Source: Photobacterium salinisoli
Lineage (GTDB): Bacteria; Pseudomonadota; Gammaproteobacteria; Enterobacterales; Vibrionaceae
Assembly (NCBI RefSeq): GCF_003614885.1
Contig: NZ_QZMS01000011.1
Span: forward strand, 434,001-498,000
Reading direction: 5' to 3'
Length of the DNA: 64,000 bases
Position 1 is the stretch's first letter, and each line of letters begins with the position of its first letter. A program made the translations under genes and the position numbers. This document shows, one piece after another, positions 61,501 through 64,000 of this stretch. The notes below the pieces were generated by a model that was given only the letters and a program-made list of their open reading frames with translations, was not told the DNA's origin and ran no database searches.

Positions 61501-63085
61501 CTGAGAAGGAAATGGGCGTACCCAGCGTAACCTGAGCCGTGCTGCCAAGAGAAATATCATGACCCACAACAGAACCGGTAGAGAAACGGTAGCTGGTTGC
61601 AGGCAGCGGATTACCGGCAAAATCTTCAATGCCATCCAGTTCAACCACATAGATACTGTCTGCATCGAGTTGGTTGTCCGGCGTGAAGTTGGCAAACCCT
61701 AAATTCACACTGTAGGTGCCGCTGACCGGCGTACTGCTGCCCAGCTTGGTCACGGTAAAGGTATTACTGTTCACCGACTCCATCAGCAGGCTGTCGGAAA
61801 AGACAATGCCGACCCGGGACGAACGGGGTTGCAGGGTTGAGTCTATTGCCGGATTGCTGTGAACAATGGCCGGAGGCGTATTGTCCGGACCGGCCTGGTG
61901 CGCAATTAAACCGCTGCCAGTGCCGTGGTCATTGCCAACCCAGACCATGTTACCGAACGGGAACACCTGACCATGGTCTGTATCGCCGCCTGCTGCATTC
62001 AGCGAGCCGCTGCCTGATAGCTGTATGTTGCTGATATTGGTGATATCCAATACCGAGATATCGTCCTGGTTGCCGAGAAACAGCTTATTATCCTGTACGT
62101 TACAGTACAGATTCTGGAACCCGGACAGCTGATCGTGCACCAGTGTCATAGGCGTGGTTGTTGTATCATAGATTCTCAGTTTATCCGCTGTAGAGCGGGC
62201 ACCGAAAAACGCGTACTTGCCATCCCAGCAGGAGGCATAGTATTTCTCCGGCAGGGAGCTGACCGTTTTTTCCAGCGTCGGGGTTTCCGGATCATCCAGG
62301 TTCAGAATAGAAAAGCCCGCTGTGGTTTCCATGCTCGACAGGAACATCTTATTCCCCACCACAAATACCGGACCGACATTGAATCCACCCAGTTGCGAGG
62401 TCGGGATGGTTTTCACTATTGAAGGATTATTGACGTTACTGGTGTCGACTATGGTTAAGCCGGCATTACCACGGGCCACATACAGATAAGGCGCCTGCCA
62501 GAACAACTGCCAGGACACGTTATTATAATCACCGAAGTTGACGCCCGAAATGGGCAGCTTGGAAACCTGAATGGGATTATTGACATCAGACCAATCCCAG
62601 ATTTCAATCCCTTTCCCGGTCTGGATGGCAATCAGATTCCCTTCGCTCAGACCAAAAGAATGCGGCTCGCGAAATTCCGCGGTACGCAGTCCGTTGCCGG
62701 TGCGGTACTGATTAGTGGCATCGGGTTCATAGACCATCTTGACCAGTGACAGATTAGTCGGGTCTGAGGCGTCCAGCGCTATCCAGCCGCCGGGACCACC
62801 ACCACTGTCAGGGGCGAAAATACCCACCATGTACCCATTGAGCATGGTCATGACATTCACGCCATAGTGTTTACTGCCGGGGTAATCCGGTGGCAGAAAT
62901 CCAGTGGTGTCATCAACCAGAGGGTAAGATACCTGAGTGTACGCTTCGCCTGAACTGTAATTAAGATTGCCCAGTCCGGGGCCCTGTGCCGCCATTACTG
63001 ACGCACTGAGTCCGAGCGAGGCAAGCATGCCCAGCACAGGTCGTATGCCGGGGTAGCGGTTAAATCGCTTCCGTATTGCAGCCAT
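58544..63085 (-). CDS. Large secreted di-heme c-type protein with propellers, PKD and two NPCBM domains
   Basis: A 1,513-residue exported protein. The signal peptide is at about 1-33 and an LVIVD-like propeller at about 50-400. An Ig-like domain (about 405-505), a PKD domain (about 515-595), a YncE-like beta-propeller (about 600-950) and a di-heme cytochrome/MauG-like region (about 960-1195) follow, with two CxxCH sites: CAGCH near 980 and CDTCH near 1108. Two NPCBM-type carbohydrate-binding modules (about 1210-1360 and 1365-1513) close the protein, each with a KGLGVHA motif. A periplasmic or cell-surface redox function on a sugar-containing target is inferred. It is the last gene before a strong terminator. 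Confidence 0.85.
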   Translation of the reverse strand: MAAIRKRFNRYPGIRPVLGMLASLGLSASVMAAQGPGLGNLNYSSGEAYTQVSYPLVDDTTGFLPPDYPGSKHYGVNVMTMLNGYMVGIFAPDSGGGPGGWIALDASDPTNLSLVKMVYEPDATNQYRTGNGLRTAEFREPHSFGLSEGNLIAIQTGKGIEIWDWSDVNNPIQVSKLPISGVNFGDYNNVSWQLFWQAPYLYVARGNAGLTIVDTSNVNNPSIVKTIPTSQLGGFNVGPVFVVGNKMFLSSMETTAGFSILNLDDPETPTLEKTVSSLPEKYYASCWDGKYAFFGARSTADKLRIYDTTTTPMTLVHDQLSGFQNLYCNVQDNKLFLGNQDDISVLDITNISNIQLSGSGSLNAAGGDTDHGQVFPFGNMVWVGNDHGTGSGLIAHQAGPDNTPPAIVHSNPAIDSTLQPRSSRVGIVFSDSLLMESVNSNTFTVTKLGSSTPVSGTYSVNLGFANFTPDNQLDADSIYVVELDGIEDFAGNPLPATSYRFSTGSVVGHDISLGSTAQVTLGTPISFSASASPLLGGNLEYSWDFGDGTPPTAFSSSGSVSHTYSSPNHWNAIVTVRESGSLTTSKTQQHTVYNPLTLNTPTTASTIVKDANRVYAVNEDNGTVSAISQTSPFGKVWETQVGEKPRTLAIAPDGNLWVANQDSDNIKVLSPTGSVLHTINLPRASQPHGVVFTPDGSAALVTLQATGEMVKINPSNRTITGTVSVGQSARGIAVDSDSATALVTRFISPQSHAEVVAVHVGSMSVDSVVNLQKDTTTVDGEDRSRGIPNYLNAVTISPDGQSAWVPAIKANVDRGEYNEGDPNQALTFETTLRAITSQINLNTLAEVPSLQMDMDDRAQPKALVFSELGDYVYIALEGQNSVEVRDAYTRERASEIADSGKAPRGLVKAGNLLFVHNFLSRTISVHDLTPFENEGEAIAKLADISLVSNETMHPRVLAGKQIFYNASDARMTRDGYISCAGCHTDGDSDNRVWDFTDRGEGLRNTISLLGRVGMGNGRVHWTANFDEIHDFENDIRLAFQGVGFLDDAIFALTSDPLGANKAGYSADLDNLAFYVSSLNQYPRSPYRNQDGSLTAAASTGKTLFTQKGCDTCHSGDFYTDNQRHDVGTIQASSGQGSGNALGGVGFDTPTLIGVWSTPPYFHNGQAATLNDVLQTGSQHSVSSASERAALVAYLEQIEYEGPEIVVPEPPAEATVVYLSDLTEVSSSNGWGPFEKDASNGEAAADDGGTISIGGTQYQKGLGVHAESEVVYDISGGNYTQFRAFVGVDDEVGGSGSVVFEVWVDGVLSYQSGTLTGSDTAQYVSINLNPDNYELKLVVTGAGNGVGSDHASWGDAKLLQSSGQSQYSYLSDMTETGTVINGWGPLEKDTSNGEELANDGNPITIGGSVYSKGLGVHADSTVTYTLVAGEYDQFQAVIGVDDEVGNNGSVVFEVWLNGSLAYQSVTLTGSQAPVTVNLPIPSNVTELKLVVGTAGDGDGYDHADWADARLRYAN

Positions 63086-63224
63086 GAATGATCTCCATGA
63101 TTTATTGTATCACTAGCGCAGAATTGAACTGCCCGGGGCCTGTAACTGCACCGCCCCTCAACCTCGGATAGTGAGTAGGGTTGATTTATCGTGATTACTG
63201 CAAAACTTCGCCAACTGAGTCGCG

Positions 63225-63272
63225 GCAGGAAGCCGCTTATTATTCAGGCGGCTTCCTGCATCGGGAAGCCGC
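63225..63272 (-). terminator. Three-arm alternating hairpin downstream of mmsA
   Basis: GCAGGAAGCCGC (63225-63236), GCGGCTTCCTGC (63248-63259) and GGAAGCCGC (63264-63272) can pair in two exclusive ways. It follows the mmsA stop on the minus strand. No long T-run follows, so it may act as an RNA end protector rather than a classic terminator. Confidence 0.55.
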
Positions 63273-63284
63273 TCGTTTGAAGTG

Positions 63285-64000
63285 TTATTTCATGGTCGGC
63301 ATGACAAAGTCAGCCTGTTGCTGCTGGTTTTTCGGCCAGCGGGTAGTGATGGTTTTCATGCGGGTAAAGAAACGCACTCCATCGCTGCCGTGCATGTGCA
63401 GCGGCCCGAACAGAGAACGTTTCCAGCCACCAAAGGAATGAAACGCCATAGGCACAGGAATAGGTACATTCACTCCGACCATTCCGACTTCCACTTTGTC
63501 GCTGAACCGGCGTGCGGCTTCACCGTCGGCAGTGAAAATCGCCGTACCGTTACCGAATTCGTGTTGATTGATCAGCGTCAGGGCTTCATCCAGCGATTGG
63601 GCGCGCAGCAGGGACAGAACTGGCCCGAAGATTTCTTCGCGGTAAATCGTCATCTCAGGGGTGACGTGATCAAACAAAGTACCGCCAACGTAATAGCCGC
63701 TTTCAAAGCCGGGGACCTGATAATCGCGGCCATCCACCAGCAAAGTGGCCCCTTCTGCTTCACCGGCGTCGATGTAGCTGCTGACGCGCTTCATGTGATC
63801 GTCTGTGATCAGCGGCCCCATTTCATTCTCAACCGACTGGCCGTAACCCGGTCCGACACGTAACTCACGAATGCGGGCGGTGAGTTTTTCTGCCAGCTTA
63901 TCGGCCACCTCGTCACCAATGGCGACCGCGACGGAAATTGCCATACAGCGTTCACCGGCCGCACCAAAGGCAGCACCCATCAGGGCATTGACCGCCTGAT
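63285..64000 (-). CDS. mmsA: CoA-acylating methylmalonate-semialdehyde dehydrogenase (partial, C-terminal part)
   Basis: About 238 C-terminal residues; the gene continues past the right window edge. The frame is open to base 64000 and begins QAVNALMGAAFGAAGERCM, where the cysteine in GERCM is the catalytic nucleophile. Further conserved blocks are NEMGPLITDDH, EEIFGPVLS and GWKRSLFGPLHMHGSDGVRFFTRMK, the C-terminal motif of MmsA-type enzymes. It oxidises methylmalonate semialdehyde to propionyl-CoA in valine or inositol breakdown. It ends in a poly-Gln/Ala tail (NQQQQADF). Confidence 0.93.
   Translation of the reverse strand, partial: QAVNALMGAAFGAAGERCMAISVAVAIGDEVADKLAEKLTARIRELRVGPGYGQSVENEMGPLITDDHMKRVSSYIDAGEAEGATLLVDGRDYQVPGFESGYYVGGTLFDHVTPEMTIYREEIFGPVLSLLRAQSLDEALTLINQHEFGNGTAIFTADGEAARRFSDKVEVGMVGVNVPIPVPMAFHSFGGWKRSLFGPLHMHGSDGVRFFTRMKTITTRWPKNQQQQADFVMPTMK

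Overview
The window looks like a chromosome segment of a marine gammaproteobacterium of the Vibrionaceae type (Vibrio, Photobacterium or Grimontia range). This rests on protein character (VipA/VipB-like sheath proteins, VasL, DUF3429, DUF2937, Fur-type TonB receptor control) and on overall base composition. The genus is not settled by the sequence alone.

Layout. (1) 1-10,000: mixed single-gene housekeeping and accessory functions. These are a partial rhodanese-type sulfurtransferase, a patatin-like phospholipase, a DUF1330 protein, an MBL hydrolase followed by a GlxA-type AraC regulator, a GFA-family protein, a secreted V8-like serine protease, a 960-bp AT-rich gene-free stretch, a yeast-type cytosine deaminase, a GNAT enzyme, a DUF2937 protein and a VOC protein. 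(2) 10,200-29,650: a type VI secretion (T6SS) locus in three transcription units: kinase-tssA-tssB-tssC-tssE-tssF-tssG (minus), vasL-tssM (plus, followed by an Lrp-type regulator), and OMP-fha-tssJ-tssK-tssL (minus). It contains envelope, baseplate and sheath parts but no ClpV (TssH), Hcp (TssD), VgrG (TssI), PAAR or sigma-54 activator. (3) 30,100-37,350: ohr, a deaminase-MFS pair, a DUF3429 membrane protein, an AraC regulator, an orphan long-form leuA and a berberine-bridge-like FAD oxidoreductase. (4) 37,350-38,140: a duplicated, hairpin-rich region downstream of tRNA-Ser(UGA). (5) 38,260-49,380: NUDIX, M14 carboxypeptidase, small protein, trxC with an unusual WCNPC site, lipoprotein, chemoreceptor, TonB-dependent siderophore receptor with a Fur-like box, SMP-30 lactonase and two convergent IclR regulators. 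(6) 49,480-58,430: an accessory island. (7) 58,540-64,000: a 1,513-residue multidomain di-heme c-type protein and a partial mmsA.

The island is the most interesting part. Four tightly overlapping, AT-rich genes encode a ComEC-like MBL hydrolase, a trypsin-like protease with a long C-terminal region, a small middle protein and a 1,060-residue Rad50-like ABC ATPase with a zinc hook. This architecture fits the predicted ABC three-component (ABC-3C) class of conflict/defence systems, here with an extra MBL gene. The cassette is enclosed by inverted copies of a roughly 171-bp palindrome-rich repeat: three copies on the left in minus orientation and two on the right in plus orientation. One left copy is interrupted by an IS110-family (IS1111-group) element. 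Its target can be rebuilt exactly, and its subterminal inverted repeats and 3-nt and 7-nt tails match the IS1111 group.

How the genes work together: the T6SS genes would build the membrane complex (TssJ, TssL, TssM), baseplate (TssK, TssE, TssF, TssG, TssA) and sheath (TssB, TssC), with post-translational control by the kinase/FHA pair. Tube, spike and recycling ATPase must come from elsewhere. The SMP-30 gene and its IclR neighbour probably form a sugar-acid catabolic module. The island cassette probably acts as one translationally coupled unit.
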